Shown here: in pieces, positions 51,868-62,179 of the stretch
Layout: the number at the start of each line of letters is the position of its first letter
How positions within the stretch are numbered: the first letter of the stretch is position 1
Source: Streptomyces celluloflavus
GTDB lineage: Bacteria > Actinomycetota > Actinomycetes > Streptomycetales > Streptomycetaceae
Length of the DNA: 64,000 nt
NCBI GenBank assembly: GCA_000720995.1
Contig: JOEL01000018.1
Location: 1 to 64,000 of the forward strand
Direction of reading: 5' to 3'
Notes under the pieces: generated by a model
The model's input: the letters and a program-made list of their open reading frames with translations, nothing else
Databases searched by the model: none
Told to the model about the DNA's origin: nothing
Program-made: the position numbers and the translations under genes

Positions 51868-53634
51868 GTGGCAGCCCACGACGACGACATGAACCGCGGC
51901 ATCCGGCCGGGGCGAGGGTCTGAAGATCCCGCCGGCCAGGTTGCCTATCTTGAGCAGGAGATCGCCGTCCTGCGACGCAAGCTCGCCGACTCTCCGCGGC
52001 ACACGAGGATTCTCGAAGAGCGGATCGTCGAGCTGCAGACCAACCTGGCCGGCGTCTCCGCTCAGAACGAGCGACTCGCCAATACACTCCGCGAGGCCCG
52101 CGACCAGATCGTCGCGCTCAAGGAGGAAGTCGACCGGCTCGCACAGCCGCCGGCCGGCTTCGGCGTCTTCCTGCAGGCGAACGAGGACGGTACGGCCGAT
52201 ATTTTCACCGGCGGCCGAAAGCTCCGGGTGAATGTCAGCCCCAGCGTGGAGACCGAGGACCTCCGGCGCGGCCAGGAGGTCATGCTCAACGAAGCGCTCA
52301 ACGTGGTCGAAGCCATGGCGTACGAGAGCGCGGGGGACATCGTCACCCTCAAGGAGATCCTTGAGGACGGCGAGCGCGCCCTGGTCATCGGGCACACCGA
52401 CGAGGAGCGGGTGGTGCGGCTCGCCGAGCCGCTGCTGGACATCACCATCCGCCCCGGCGACGCCCTGCTGCTCGAACCCCGCTCCGGTTACGTCTACGAG
52501 GTGATCCCGAAGAGCGAGGTCGAGGAGCTCGTCCTCGAAGAGGTCCCGGACATCGACTACACCAAGATCGGCGGCCTGAGCGGCCAGATCGAGCTGATCC
52601 GGGATGCCGTCGAGCTTCCGTACCTCTACCCCGACCTTTTCAAGGAGCACGAACTCCGCCCGCCCAAGGGCGTCTTGCTCTACGGCCCGCCCGGCTGCGG
52701 CAAGACGCTCATCGCCAAGGCGGTCGCCAACTCCCTTGCCAAGAAGGTCGCCGAGGTGACCGGGCAGCCCGCGGGGAAGAGCTTCTTCCTCAACATCAAG
52801 GGCCCCGAGCTGCTCAACAAATACGTCGGCGAGACGGAGCGGCACATCCGCCTGGTCTTCCAGCGGGCGAGAGAAAAGGCCAGCGAGGGCACCCCCGTCA
52901 TCGTCTTCTTCGACGAGATGGACTCCCTCTTCCGCACCCGTGGCTCCGGGGTCAGCTCGGACGTGGAGAACACCATCGTCCCGCAGCTCCTCTCCGAGAT
53001 CGACGGTGTGGAGGGCCTGGAGAACGTCATCGTGATCGGCGCCTCGAACCGCGAGGACATGATCGACCCGGCCATCCTGCGCCCCGGCCGCCTCGATGTG
53101 AAGATCAAGATCGAGCGCCCGGACGCGGAGGCGGCGAAGGACATCTTCTCGAAGTACCTCACGGAGCGGCTGCCGCTGCACGCCGATGATCTCGCCGAGC
53201 ACGGCGACTCGCGCACGGCCGCGGTCGGCGCGATGATCCAGTCGGTGGTCGAGCAGATGTACGCGGAATCCGAGGAGAACCGCTTCCTGGAGGTCACCTA
53301 CGCCAACGGTGACAAGGAAGTCCTCTACTTCAAGGACTTCAACTCCGGAGCCATGATCGAGAACATCGTCGGCCGTGCCAAGAAAATGGCGATCAAGGCA
53401 TTTCTGGAACACAACCAGAAAGGTCTGCGGGTCTCCCACCTGCTCCAGGCATGCGTGGACGAGTTCAAGGAGAACGAGGACCTGCCCAATACCACCAATC
53501 CGGACGACTGGGCTCGTATCTCCGGTAAGAAGGGTGAGCGGATCGTCTACATCCGCACACTGGTCACCGGAAAACAGGGCGCGGACACCGGTCGCTCCAT
53601 CGACACCGTGGCGAATACCGGCCAATACCTGTAA
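51868..53634 (+). CDS. arc: Mpa/ARC, proteasomal AAA ATPase
   Basis: 588 aa. A hexameric ring ATPase that recognises Pup and unfolds pupylated proteins into the 20S proteasome. N-terminal coiled coil (about 30-95, [15 protein letters not shown]) binds Pup; two OB domains follow (about 96-240); the AAA domain has Walker A GPPGCGKT (273-280) and Walker B VFFDEMD (Asp349, Glu350). The C-terminus ends GQYL, whose penultimate Tyr docks into the proteasome alpha ring. GTG 51868 follows GGAGGAGGTGAGG. Confidence 0.97.
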   Translation: MAAHDDDMNRGIRPGRGSEDPAGQVAYLEQEIAVLRRKLADSPRHTRILEERIVELQTNLAGVSAQNERLANTLREARDQIVALKEEVDRLAQPPAGFGVFLQANEDGTADIFTGGRKLRVNVSPSVETEDLRRGQEVMLNEALNVVEAMAYESAGDIVTLKEILEDGERALVIGHTDEERVVRLAEPLLDITIRPGDALLLEPRSGYVYEVIPKSEVEELVLEEVPDIDYTKIGGLSGQIELIRDAVELPYLYPDLFKEHELRPPKGVLLYGPPGCGKTLIAKAVANSLAKKVAEVTGQPAGKSFFLNIKGPELLNKYVGETERHIRLVFQRAREKASEGTPVIVFFDEMDSLFRTRGSGVSSDVENTIVPQLLSEIDGVEGLENVIVIGASNREDMIDPAILRPGRLDVKIKIERPDAEAAKDIFSKYLTERLPLHADDLAEHGDSRTAAVGAMIQSVVEQMYAESEENRFLEVTYANGDKEVLYFKDFNSGAMIENIVGRAKKMAIKAFLEHNQKGLRVSHLLQACVDEFKENEDLPNTTNPDDWARISGKKGERIVYIRTLVTGKQGADTGRSIDTVANTGQYL

Positions 53635-53643
53635 CGCCGCCCT

Positions 53644-53681
53644 CCGGCTGCGGATGTCCTGCACGGGGCGTCCGCAGCCGG
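53644..53681 (+). terminator. intrinsic terminator of arc
   Basis: A 13-bp stem with one G-T pair (53644-53656 with 53669-53681) followed by TTGCTTTT. It separates arc from dop, which has its own TAGGCT box at 53792-53797. Confidence 0.88.
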
Positions 53682-53911
53682 TTGCTTTTCCGGGGGCGCC
53701 CGGACCGTTCCCGCAATGGGGCACGGTGGAGCAGGGAAAACCGGACTGGAGCAATGACTGTAATGATCTCCCCAGCACCGCAAAGGCGTTCTAGGCTCTT
53801 CGGTACCGCCGCGTCGCGCTGTCCGGGAGCGGAGATCGCATACGGACCGGAAGCGCAGCGGTACTTGAGCGCCGTCCCCGTCCGGGGGCGCCGCCGGGCA
53901 AGGAGGGCCGC

Positions 53912-55423
53912 ATGACCGTACGGCGAGTAATGGGCATCGAGACGGAGTACGGGATCTCCGTCCCCGGTCACCCGAACGCCAATGCCATGCTCACCTCGTC
54001 CCAGGTCGTCAACGCCTACGCGGCCGCGATGCACCGGGCACGGCGTGCCCGCTGGGACTTCGAGGAGGAGAACCCGCTGCGGGACGCCCGTGGCTTCGAC
54101 CTCGCCCGCGAGGCCGCCGATTCCAGCCAGCTCACCGACGAGGACATCGGCCTCGCCAATGTGATCCTCACCAACGGGGCCCGGCTCTACGTCGACCATG
54201 CGCACCCCGAGTACAGCTCTCCCGAGGTCACCAATCCGCGCGACGCGGTGCTGTGGGACAAGGCCGGCGAACGGGTCATGGCCGAGGCCGCCGAGCGCGC
54301 CGCCCAGGTCCCCGGCGCCCAGCCGATCCACCTCTACAAGAACAACACCGACAACAAGGGCGCCTCCTACGGCACGCACGAGAACTACCTGATGAAGCGG
54401 GAGACCCCCTTCTCGGACATCGTGCGGCACCTGACCCCGTTCTTCGTCTCGCGCCAGGTGGTCACCGGCGCCGGCCGGGTCGGTATCGGCCAGGACGGCC
54501 ATGAGCACGGCTTCCAGCTCAGCCAGCGCGCCGACTACTTCGAGGTCGAGGTCGGCCTGGAGACGACCCTCAAGCGGCCGATCATCAACACCCGCGACGA
54601 GCCGCACGCGGACGCGGAGAAATACCGCCGCCTGCACGTCATCATCGGCGACGCCAACCTCTCCGAGATCTCGACGTACCTGAAGCTGGGCACGACCTCG
54701 CTGGTGCTCTCCATGATCGAGGACGGCTTCATCGCCGTCGACCTGGCCGTCGACCAGCCCGTGCGCGCGCTCCACCAGATCTCGCACGACCCCACACTGC
54801 AGCATCTGGTCACGCTCCGCAGCGGCCGCACGCTCACCGCCGTACAGCTCCAGATGGAGTACTTCGAGCTGGCCCGCAAGTACGTCGAGGACCGTTACGG
54901 AGCGGATGCGGACGATCAGACGAAGGACGTCTTGACCAGGTGGGAGGACGTGCTCGGGCGGCTGGAGAACGATCCGATGAGCCTGTCGGGCGAGCTGGAC
55001 TGGGTGGCCAAGCGGGAGCTGATGGAGGGCTACCGCCACCGCGACGGCCTGGGCTGGGACGCCGCGCGGCTGCATCTCGTCGACCTCCAGTACGCCGACG
55101 TACGGGCCGAGAAGGGCCTGTACAACCGTCTGGCGGCCCGCGGCAAGATGCAGCGGCTACTGGACGAGCCCGACGTCGCGCGGGCCCAGCTGAAGCCGCC
55201 GGAGGACACCAGGGCCTATTTCCGCGGCCGCTGTCTGGAGCAGTACGCGGACGACGTCGCGGCCGCCTCATGGGATTCGGTCATTTTCGACCTGCCGGGC
55301 CGTGACTCCCTGCAACGGGTGCCCACACTGGAGCCGCTGCGCGGCACACGCAAGCACGTCAAGGAACTCCTGGACCGGTGCCGTACGGCCGAGGAACTGG
55401 TGCGGGTGCTTTCCGGCCGCTGA
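53912..55423 (+). CDS. dop: Dop, depupylase/deamidase
   Basis: 503 aa. Carboxylate-amine-ligase-fold enzyme that removes Pup from tagged proteins and, where Pup ends in Gln, deamidates it. It starts [20 protein letters not shown]. The insert between this and [18 protein letters not shown] (roughly 40-80) is the Dop loop absent from PafA, and Asp95 is the counterpart of the catalytic Asp. [22 protein letters not shown] and [20 protein letters not shown] are the conserved ATP-site blocks shared with PafA. ATG 53912 follows AGGAGGG. Confidence 0.96.
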   Translation: MTVRRVMGIETEYGISVPGHPNANAMLTSSQVVNAYAAAMHRARRARWDFEEENPLRDARGFDLAREAADSSQLTDEDIGLANVILTNGARLYVDHAHPEYSSPEVTNPRDAVLWDKAGERVMAEAAERAAQVPGAQPIHLYKNNTDNKGASYGTHENYLMKRETPFSDIVRHLTPFFVSRQVVTGAGRVGIGQDGHEHGFQLSQRADYFEVEVGLETTLKRPIINTRDEPHADAEKYRRLHVIIGDANLSEISTYLKLGTTSLVLSMIEDGFIAVDLAVDQPVRALHQISHDPTLQHLVTLRSGRTLTAVQLQMEYFELARKYVEDRYGADADDQTKDVLTRWEDVLGRLENDPMSLSGELDWVAKRELMEGYRHRDGLGWDAARLHLVDLQYADVRAEKGLYNRLAARGKMQRLLDEPDVARAQLKPPEDTRAYFRGRCLEQYADDVAAASWDSVIFDLPGRDSLQRVPTLEPLRGTRKHVKELLDRCRTAEELVRVLSGR

Positions 55424-55541
55424 GCCGCGGCGGATACGCGGCACATTCGCCGCGATCCGCCGCCGTTCGGCGGCTGAAATGGTCACGGTGCGGGAATCAT
55501 CGAGGTGACTCCCGGACGTTGCACCAAGTGCAGGGCCGATG

Positions 55542-55565
55542 TCAGACCCTGCTTGTAGGGTCTGA
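55542..55565 (+). promoter_or_regulatory. inverted repeat over the probable pup promoter
   Basis: TCAGACCCT (55542-55550) and AGGGTCTGA (55557-55565) are perfect inverted arms with a 6-base spacer. The second arm overlaps a TAGGGT box (55556-55561), so this could be an operator, or a leader hairpin 47 bases before pup. Confidence 0.5.
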
Positions 55566-55611
55566 TCTTGCAGGTCACATCGAGCGGGGCGAACCGAGCG
55601 GGGTGAGGGAT

Positions 55612-55830
55612 ATGGCGACCAAGGACAGCGGCGGCGGGCAGCAGAAGGCGACGCGTTCCACCGAAGAGGTCGAGGAGCAGACGCAGGACGCGGAAGTTTC
55701 CGAGGACCTCAAGGAACGCCAGGAAAAGCTGTCGGACGACGTGGATTCGGTGCTGGACGAAATCGACGACGTCCTGGAGGAGAACGCCGAGGACTTCGTG
55801 CGGTCCTTCGTGCAGAAGGGCGGCGAGTAG
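55612..55830 (+). CDS. pup: Pup, prokaryotic ubiquitin-like protein
   Basis: 72 aa, disordered and acidic. The C-terminal half has the Mpa-binding helix ([20 protein letters not shown]) and ends [10 protein letters not shown]. The last residue is encoded as Glu (GAG before TAG), so Pup is ready for ligation by PafA to substrate lysines without deamidation. GAGGG lies just upstream of ATG 55612. It sits between dop and the proteasome subunits, the standard order. Confidence 0.97.
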   Translation: MATKDSGGGQQKATRSTEEVEEQTQDAEVSEDLKERQEKLSDDVDSVLDEIDDVLEENAEDFVRSFVQKGGE

Positions 55831-56126
55831 CCGGCCGTGGTTCCGGTGGCCGTGTCGGTGGCGTTCCGCGGAACGCCACCCGCGGTGCCGGGAGCGCGGG
55901 CGGCTGCCGGTCGGGGGTCCGCAGAGGCCGTCCCGGCGGCAGGCCGGTGCGGTGCGTCGCACCGGAGATACCGCGTCCGCGGTCCGGTTCCGGAACTCGC
56001 GTGGATCACGACCACGGGGCGGGTAGGGTCCGAGGCGTACTCAGCCTCGGCTGCAACGCAGGCAGGGGCCAATTCAAGGATCGGCCGGACACCTTGGCGG
56101 GCGGCCGAATATCCGGAAGGAAACGT
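55831..56126 (+). other. intergenic region between pup and prcB
   Basis: 296 bases. A hairpin at 55857-55880 (11 bp, GC loop) is a likely pup terminator. A TAGGGT box at 56021-56026 may be a -10 for the proteasome subunit operon. Long frames here show no supporting start signals. Confidence 0.5.
55857..55880 (+). terminator. probable terminator after pup
   Basis: GGTGGCGTTCC (55857-55867) and GGAACGCCACC (55870-55880) pair perfectly around two bases, 26 bases after the pup stop. No T run. Confidence 0.6.
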
Positions 56127-56972
56127 GTGGAAGCCAACACTCGTAGCACCGGGCGTCTACCAGCTGCCTTCCTGACGCCTGGATCCTCGTCGTTCATGGA
56201 CTTCCTCGGTGCGCACTCTCCCGATCTGCTGCCGGGAAACCGGCCGTTGCCGGTCGTCCAGGGCGCCTTCGAGGCGCCGCACGGCACGACCATCGTGGCG
56301 GCGTCCTTCCCCGGTGGCGTGGTGCTCGCCGGTGACCGGCGGGCGACCATGGGCAATGTCATCGCGCAGCGCGATATCGAGAAGGTCTTCCCGGCCGACG
56401 AGTACTCCGCGGTCGGCATCGCCGGCACGGCCGGTCTCGCCGTCGAGATGGTGAAACTGTTCCAGCTGGAGCTGGAGCACTTCGAGAAGGTGGAAGGCGC
56501 CCAACTCTCCCTGGAGGGCAAGGCGAACCGTCTCTCCACGATGATCCGCGGCAATCTCGGGATGGCCATGCAGGGCCTGGCCGTGGTGCCGCTGTTCGCC
56601 GGCTGGGACGTGGACCGGCAGAAGGGCCGCATTTTCTCCTACGACGTGACCGGCGGACGGTCCGAGGAGCACGGTTTCACGGCGACGGGATCCGGTTCCG
56701 TCTACGCCCGTGGCGCCCTGAAGAAGCTCTACCGCCACGATTTCTCGGAGAACCAGGCCGCCACGGCTGTCGTTCAGGCGCTCTACGACGCCGCGGACGA
56801 CGACGCGGCGACCGGTGGGCCCGATCTGATCCGGCGGATCTACCCGATCGTCACGGTCATCACCGAGGACGGTTTCCGGAGGTTCACCGAAGCCGAGGTC
56901 TCGGAGATCGCGCGCGCCATCCACGAGGGCCGGCTGGAGCTGCCCGACGGCCCGCGCGCCGAACTGCTCTGA
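56127..56972 (+). CDS. prcB: 20S proteasome beta subunit
   Basis: 281 aa. The propeptide (1-53, [20 protein letters not shown]...) is removed autocatalytically at HG-TTIVA, exposing Thr54 as the nucleophile. The mature chain has DRRATMGN and [25 protein letters not shown], and the active-site SGS equivalent ATGSGS. Forms the two inner heptameric rings. GTG 56127 is preceded by GGAAGGAAAC and gives the N-terminus known from Streptomyces PrcB. Confidence 0.97.
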   Translation: MEANTRSTGRLPAAFLTPGSSSFMDFLGAHSPDLLPGNRPLPVVQGAFEAPHGTTIVAASFPGGVVLAGDRRATMGNVIAQRDIEKVFPADEYSAVGIAGTAGLAVEMVKLFQLELEHFEKVEGAQLSLEGKANRLSTMIRGNLGMAMQGLAVVPLFAGWDVDRQKGRIFSYDVTGGRSEEHGFTATGSGSVYARGALKKLYRHDFSENQAATAVVQALYDAADDDAATGGPDLIRRIYPIVTVITEDGFRRFTEAEVSEIARAIHEGRLELPDGPRAELL

Positions 56973-57038
56973 CGGGACGGATGTTCCGGAATGCATTCGC
57001 CACTGATAGAGCTCTTGACAGAAAGGGACGGATAGCCG

Positions 57039-57983
57039 GTGTCGACGCCGTTCTATGTCTCACCCCAGCAGGCCATGGCCGATCGGGCCGAGTATGCCCG
57101 CAAGGGCATCGCACGCGGCCGCAGCGTCGTGGTGCTTCAGTACACCGACGGCGTGGTATTCGTCGCCGAGAACCCCTCCCGCGCCCTGCACAAGGTCAGC
57201 GAGATCTACGACCGCATCGCCTTCGCGGCGGTCGGCAAATACAACGAGTTCGAGAATCTACGAATCGGCGGCGTGCGCTATGCCGATCTGCGCGGCTATA
57301 CGTACGATCGTGAGGACGTGACCGCGCGCGGTCTCGCCAATGTCTATGCCCAGACGCTCGGCACGATCTTCTCCAGCGCCGCCGAGAAGCCGTACGAGGT
57401 CGAGCTGATCGTCGCCGAGGTCGGCAACGCCGCCGAGGACGACCAGATCTACCGGCTGCCGCACGACGGCTCGATCGTGGACGAGCACGGCTCGGTCGCG
57501 GTGGGCGGCAACGCCGACCAGATCAGCAACTATCTCGACCAGCGGCACCGCGACGGTATGACGCTGGGCGAGGCGCTGAGGCTGGCCGTCGACTCGCTGT
57601 CGCGCGACAACAACGGCGGTGAGCGCACGCTGACCGCCGAACACCTCGAGGTCGCGACGCTGGACCGTACGCGGCCGCAGCAGCGGAAGTTCAAGCGCAT
57701 CCTGGGGCGTCAGCTCTCCCGGCTGCTGGAGGAGAACGCCCCGGCGGGCGGCGCGAAGCCCGTGGCGGACGCGGGCGCCGAGGAAGCGTCGGACGCGGGA
57801 GGCTCGGCCGGGCCGTCCGGCAAGGGCGCCAAGGACAACGGCGCCAAGGACAACGGCGCCAAGGACAACGGCACCAAGGGCAATGGTGCCAAGGGCAACG
57901 GCGTCGCGCGGAAGGGCGGCTCCGGTGCCTCGGGCGCGGACTCCCCGGAGGAGTCCGGCGGATCGTCGGACGCGAAGGACTAG
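57039..57983 (+). CDS. prcA: 20S proteasome alpha subunit with repeat tail
   Basis: 314 aa. Outer ring subunit that gates the proteasome. The N-terminal [20 protein letters not shown] contains the H0 helix, and the fold continues to about residue 240 ([18 protein letters not shown]). The last about 70 residues are an unusual hydrophilic Gly/Ser/Lys/Asp tail that includes five tandem five-residue repeats, so the protein is longer than a typical alpha subunit of about 250 aa. GTG 57039 follows AAGGGACGG. Confidence 0.96.
   Translation: MSTPFYVSPQQAMADRAEYARKGIARGRSVVVLQYTDGVVFVAENPSRALHKVSEIYDRIAFAAVGKYNEFENLRIGGVRYADLRGYTYDREDVTARGLANVYAQTLGTIFSSAAEKPYEVELIVAEVGNAAEDDQIYRLPHDGSIVDEHGSVAVGGNADQISNYLDQRHRDGMTLGEALRLAVDSLSRDNNGGERTLTAEHLEVATLDRTRPQQRKFKRILGRQLSRLLEENAPAGGAKPVADAGAEEASDAGGSAGPSGKGAKDNGAKDNGAKDNGTKGNGAKGNGVARKGGSGASGADSPEESGGSSDAKD
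57825..57899 (+). repeat. five tandem 15-bp repeats in prcA
   Basis: Units begin at 57825, 57840, 57855, 57870 and 57885. The first three are identical and the last two differ by one to three bases. They encode GAKDN x3, GTKGN and GAKGN. The arrangement is typical of slippage-prone coding repeats. Confidence 0.93.
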
Positions 57984-58009
57984 CACCGCAACCGGGCCAT
58001 GGGTCCGGG

Positions 58010-58049
58010 CCGCGCGCCCCGGTGGGTCAACGCCCGCCGGGGCGCGCGG
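58010..58049. terminator. bidirectional terminator between prcA and the LacI gene
   Basis: CCGCGCGCCCCGG (58010-58022) pairs perfectly with CCGGGGCGCGCGG (58037-58049). It overlaps the last codons of the LacI-family gene. Confidence 0.75.
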
Positions 58050-59265
58050 CGTTCCCGGTCCGGGACGGAATACCGGCGCCCGCCGGCGGGGCCGTGGAGC
58101 CCCGGGCGACCAGCTCGACCGGCAGGGCGGGGACCGCGGCCGGGCCGCCGTCGAGTACCGCCAGCAGCGCCCGCATACCGGCCTCGCCGAACTCCTCGGC
58201 GGGCAGCCGCACGGTCGTCAGCTCCGGCTCGACCGCCACCGCGAGGGCCAGATCGTCGAAGCCGGTCACCGAGACGTCTTCCGGTACCCGCAGGCCCAGT
58301 CGGCGGGCGGCCTTGAGCGCGCCGGCGGCCAGGATGTCGTCGTCGCAGAGCAGCGCCGTGGGGCGCGGGCCGGGGCCGGTCAGTACGGTGTGCGCCGCGT
58401 GCAGACCGGCCGCCACGCTGAGCTCGGCCGGCTCGCGGCGCAGCACGGCCCCCGGGGCCTCGTCGAGCGCCGCGCCGAGCGTGCGGGCGCGCAGCGCGAA
58501 GGTCCAGGAGTCCACATCGGCCGCGAGATGGGCGAGATGACGGTGGCCGAGGCCGAGCAGATGGGCCGCCAACTGCCGGACGCCGCCGGCGATGTCGAGG
58601 TTCACGGTGGCGGTGGCCCGCTCGTCGTCCGGGTCGCTGTCCAGCATCACCAGGGGCAGTCCGGCGGTGCGCAGGGCGGTGAGCGCGTCGGCGGCCATGG
58701 ACGAGGCGAGCACGCCGTCCAGGGTGGCCGCTGCGGAGGCGAAGGGGTCGCGGGCCGGTCCGATGCCCTCGGGGGACGGGTAGAGCACCACGCCGAAACC
58801 GTGGTCGGCGGCGACCCGGGCCGCTCCGGTGTAGACCCGGGCGTAGAACTCGGTGGTGAGGGCGGGGACGACGAGGAGCACGGTGCGGGTGCGTCCCATG
58901 CGCAGGTTGCGGGCCGCGAGATTGGGGCGGTAGCCCAGATCACGGGCGGCGGCGCGGACGGCTTCGGCTTTGGCGGGGGAGACCCGGCCACGCCATTTGT
59001 CGCCCAGGACGAGGGAGACGGCGGCCTGGGAGACCCCGGCGGCGCGGGCGACGTCCCGGCTGGTGGTGCGCGGGGCGGCCGGTGGCGCAGTGGGCGGGGC
59101 GGCGGACGTACCCGGGGTGCTCGATTCGTCGGAGGTGCCCGGGGCGTCCGGTGGAGGTGCCGCTCCCGGCCCCGCCTGCGCCACCGCGGCCGGCCGTCCG
59201 GTCTCCCCGGGGGGCCGGCGGGGCGGCTCGCGGTGGGCCCGTGTCGGGTCCTTGTCGCTGGTCAC
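58027..59265 (-). CDS. LacI-family regulator with Pro/Ala-rich N-terminal extension
   Basis: 412 aa. The LacI HTH and hinge (TSRDVARAAGVSQAAVSLVL and GYRPNLAARNLRMGR) start only at residue about 67, after a Pro/Ala/Gly-rich stretch; most LacI proteins start with the HTH. The periplasmic-binding-like effector domain follows (ILAAGALKAARRLGLRVPEDV and VTGFDD). GTG 59265 follows AAGGAG at ten bases. It diverges from an MFS transporter gene with an inverted repeat between them and probably represses it. The pair interrupts the proteasome cluster. Confidence 0.9.
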   Translation of the reverse strand: MTSDKDPTRAHREPPRRPPGETGRPAAVAQAGPGAAPPPDAPGTSDESSTPGTSAAPPTAPPAAPRTTSRDVARAAGVSQAAVSLVLGDKWRGRVSPAKAEAVRAAARDLGYRPNLAARNLRMGRTRTVLLVVPALTTEFYARVYTGAARVAADHGFGVVLYPSPEGIGPARDPFASAAATLDGVLASSMAADALTALRTAGLPLVMLDSDPDDERATATVNLDIAGGVRQLAAHLLGLGHRHLAHLAADVDSWTFALRARTLGAALDEAPGAVLRREPAELSVAAGLHAAHTVLTGPGPRPTALLCDDDILAAGALKAARRLGLRVPEDVSVTGFDDLALAVAVEPELTTVRLPAEEFGEAGMRALLAVLDGGPAAVPALPVELVARGSTAPPAGAGIPSRTGNAARPGGR

Positions 59266-59323
59266 CGGTGGTTCGCTCCTTGCGCTCTCCGCTGCGGGGT
59301 GGACCCGCGAGCTGCCGTCATGG

Positions 59324-59350
59324 TACGTATTACGCCGCACGTTATACGTA
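59324..59350. promoter_or_regulatory. candidate LacI-family operator
   Basis: TACGTATTACG (59324-59334) and CGTTATACGTA (59340-59350) are inverted arms matching at 10 of 11 positions with a 5-base spacer. It is AT-rich in a GC-rich intergenic region between the divergent LacI and MFS genes. Confidence 0.65.
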
Positions 59351-59412
59351 ACACGTCCGGCTGATCTGGACGAAGTCAGACGGAACCGGACGGAAAACGG
59401 AAAGGGGCAGGA

Positions 59413-60672
59413 ATGGCCGCGGGATATGCGGAGCTGCTCAGGACCCGGCACGCGGCCCGGCTGCTGGCGGGGACCCTGGTCGGCAGGCTGCCGAACGCCA
59501 CCGCGGCGCTCGCCGTGGTGCTCTTCGTCCGCGCCGAGGGCGGCAGCTACGCGCTCGCCGGTGTGCTCTCCGCGGTCTACGGGATCTCCAACGCCATCGG
59601 TCAGCCGCTGCTCGGCCGGGCCGTGGACGTCTACGGGCAGCCGCGGGTGATGCTGCCCGCCTCGGTCCTCTCCGCACTGGGGATGGCGCTGCTCGCCGCC
59701 GTCGGCCTCGACGTGCTGTGGCTCGCCTTCGTCGCCATGGTGATCGCCGGTCTCTTCACGCCGCCCCTGGAGGGCGGTCTGCGGGCCCTGTGGCCCGGGG
59801 TGCTCAAGCGCGCGGACCGGGTGCACGCCGCGTACGCGCTGGACGCGGTCGCGCAGGAAGTCATGTTCGCGGTGGGACCGTTGCTGGTCACGCTGTGCGT
59901 GGCGGTCTGGTCGGAGCGGTTCGCGCTGCTGGTCATCAACCTGATCGGGGTGCTCGGCGCGCTCTCCGTCGTGCTCTCCCCGCCGTCTCGGCAGTGGCGC
60001 AGCGCGCCGCGTGAGGCGCACTGGCTGGGCGCGCTGCGCTCCGCCGGGCTGCTGGTGCTGATCGGCGCGTTCTTCTTCGTCGGGCTGGCGCTCGGCTCCA
60101 TCGCGGTCGCGGCGGTGGCGTACGCCGATGAGCACGGCGGCGGCATGGTCTCCAGCTGGCTGCTCTCCGCGTTGGGGGCCGGCGCGCTGGCCGGTGGCGT
60201 CGTCTACGGCGCCCGCGCGTGGCCGGGGCTGCCGGAGAACCGGCTGCGGCTGCTCGTCGCCCTGCTGGCGCTGGGGTATCTGCCGCTGGCGCTGACTCCG
60301 GGGGTCGTCGGGATGACGGCGCTGACCGGTGTCGCGGGGGTGTTCCTGGCGCCCGCCCTGGCCTGCGCGTTCGTGGTCGTGGACCGGCACGCGCCCAAGG
60401 GCACGGTGACGGAGGCGTTTTCGTGGCTGGTGACGACCTTCGGAGTCGGCTCGGCGGTGGGCACCTCGGTGGTGGGGCCGGCGGTGGAGCACGGCGGGGC
60501 GAGGGCCGGATTCGCGGTGGCGGGCGCCGGGGGGATCGCCGCGCTGCTCGTTCTTTTGTCGACGAAACGCTTCCTGGGGGATCCCGGGCCGCACGAGGAC
60601 GGCGCGGGACCGGCGGAAAATGATCGAAACGGGGCTGTCGAACCCGGTTTCAGAGCAGGCCATCAGGCGTAA
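59413..60672 (+). CDS. MFS transporter
   Basis: 419 aa with 12 probable membrane helices. The N-terminal half has the loop GQPLLGRAVDVYGQPRVMLP, equivalent to the MFS motif A, and there is a central loop at about 195-215. No substrate signature. Probably an efflux pump regulated by the divergent LacI-family protein. The stop TAA coincides with the TAATGT -10-like box of pafA. Confidence 0.9.
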   Translation: MAAGYAELLRTRHAARLLAGTLVGRLPNATAALAVVLFVRAEGGSYALAGVLSAVYGISNAIGQPLLGRAVDVYGQPRVMLPASVLSALGMALLAAVGLDVLWLAFVAMVIAGLFTPPLEGGLRALWPGVLKRADRVHAAYALDAVAQEVMFAVGPLLVTLCVAVWSERFALLVINLIGVLGALSVVLSPPSRQWRSAPREAHWLGALRSAGLLVLIGAFFFVGLALGSIAVAAVAYADEHGGGMVSSWLLSALGAGALAGGVVYGARAWPGLPENRLRLLVALLALGYLPLALTPGVVGMTALTGVAGVFLAPALACAFVVVDRHAPKGTVTEAFSWLVTTFGVGSAVGTSVVGPAVEHGGARAGFAVAGAGGIAALLVLLSTKRFLGDPGPHEDGAGPAENDRNGAVEPGFRAGHQA

Positions 60673-60681
60673 TGTTCAGTC

Positions 60682-62043
60682 ATGGACCGCCGCATTTTCG
60701 GGCTGGAGAACGAGTACGGCGTCACGTGCACGTTCAGGGGACAGCGCCGACTGTCGCCTGACGAAGTGGCGCGGTACCTCTTCCGCCGTGTCGTGTCATG
60801 GGGCCGCAGCAGCAATGTCTTCCTGCGGAACGGCGCCCGCCTGTACCTCGACGTGGGTTCGCATCCGGAATACGCAACTCCCGAATGCGACAACGTGACC
60901 GAGCTGGTCACCCACGACAAGGCCGGTGAACGCATTCTCGAAGGCTTGCTCGTCGACGCAGAACGCCGCTTGCACGAGGAGGGAATCGCGGGCGACGTCT
61001 ATCTCTTCAAGAACAACACCGATTCCGCCGGTAACTCCTACGGCTGCCACGAGAACTATCTCGTCGCCCGCCACGGCGAGTTCTCCCGGCTCGCGGACAT
61101 CCTCATTCCCTTCCTTGTCACCCGTCAGCTGCTGTGCGGCGCGGGCAAGGTGCTGCAGACCCCGCGGGGCGCGGTCTACTGCGTCAGCCAGCGCGCGGAG
61201 CACATCTGGGAGGGTGTCTCCTCCGCGACGACCCGCTCCCGCCCGATCATCAACACCCGCGACGAACCGCATGCCGACGCCGAGCGCTACCGCCGGCTGC
61301 ACGTCATCGTCGGCGACTCCAACATGTCCGAGACGACCATGCTGCTCAAGGTCGGGGCCACCGATCTCGTCCTGCGCATGATCGAGGCGGGCACGGTGAT
61401 GCGCGATCTGACGCTGGAGAACCCGATCCGGGCCATCCGCGAGGTCAGCCACGACATCACCGGCCAGCGCAAGGTGCGGCTGGCCAGCGGCCGGGAAGCC
61501 TCGGCCCTCGAAGTCCAGCAGGAGTATTACGAGAAAGCCGTCGACTTCTGCGAGCGCCGCGGAATCCGTACGGGCACCGTGGAGCGGGTCCTGGAACTGT
61601 GGGGCCGCACGCTGGAGGCGATCCGGGACCAGGCCCTGGACCGTATCTCGACCGAGATCGACTGGGTGATGAAACATCAGCTCATCGAGCGGTACCGGGC
61701 GAAGAACAACATCACCATGTCCCACCCGCGGGTGGCGCAGATAGATCTCGCATATCACGATATCCACCGCCGCCGGGGGCTGTATTACCTCCTGGAGAGG
61801 AAGGGACAGGCGGCGCGGGTCTGCAACGATCTGAAGATCTTCGAAGGGAAGTCGGTACCGCCGCAGACCACCCGGGCCCGGCTGCGCGGCGACTTCATTC
61901 GCCGGGCGCAGGAACAGCGCCGTGATTTCACGGTCGACTGGGTGCATCTCAAGCTCAATGATCAGGCGCAGCGCACGGTGCTGTGCAAGGACCCGTTCCG
62001 GTCCGTGGACGACCGGGTGGAGAAGCTGATCGCCGGGATGTAA
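60682..62043 (+). CDS. pafA: PafA, Pup-protein ligase
   Basis: 453 aa. It joins the C-terminal Glu side chain of Pup to lysines of target proteins using [19 protein letters not shown] (Glu9 metal ligand), then directly [19 protein letters not shown] with catalytic Asp57, without the Dop-type loop. [21 protein letters not shown] and [20 protein letters not shown] match Dop. No ribosome binding site before ATG 60682. TAATGT ends six bases upstream, so the mRNA is probably leaderless and independent of the MFS gene. Confidence 0.97.
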   Translation: MDRRIFGLENEYGVTCTFRGQRRLSPDEVARYLFRRVVSWGRSSNVFLRNGARLYLDVGSHPEYATPECDNVTELVTHDKAGERILEGLLVDAERRLHEEGIAGDVYLFKNNTDSAGNSYGCHENYLVARHGEFSRLADILIPFLVTRQLLCGAGKVLQTPRGAVYCVSQRAEHIWEGVSSATTRSRPIINTRDEPHADAERYRRLHVIVGDSNMSETTMLLKVGATDLVLRMIEAGTVMRDLTLENPIRAIREVSHDITGQRKVRLASGREASALEVQQEYYEKAVDFCERRGIRTGTVERVLELWGRTLEAIRDQALDRISTEIDWVMKHQLIERYRAKNNITMSHPRVAQIDLAYHDIHRRRGLYYLLERKGQAARVCNDLKIFEGKSVPPQTTRARLRGDFIRRAQEQRRDFTVDWVHLKLNDQAQRTVLCKDPFRSVDDRVEKLIAGM

Positions 62044-62179
62044 CCGGAGGGAATGCCGTGGTGTGCCGAGGGCCTGTGGGTTCTCGGCACATTGCTGTGT
62101 CGCACCGGGAAACGCCTCTGAGGACAGGTCGTAGAGTGGCGGGCATTGCCCACCCACCCCACGATCCCGAGTTGGACTG

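Noticed and set aside
58027-60663. 878-residue minus-strand frame extending the LacI gene across the MFS gene
   Set aside because: The added N-terminal part is Arg/His/Pro-rich shadow sequence antisense to twelve clear membrane helices. GTG 59265 with AAGGAG is the better start.
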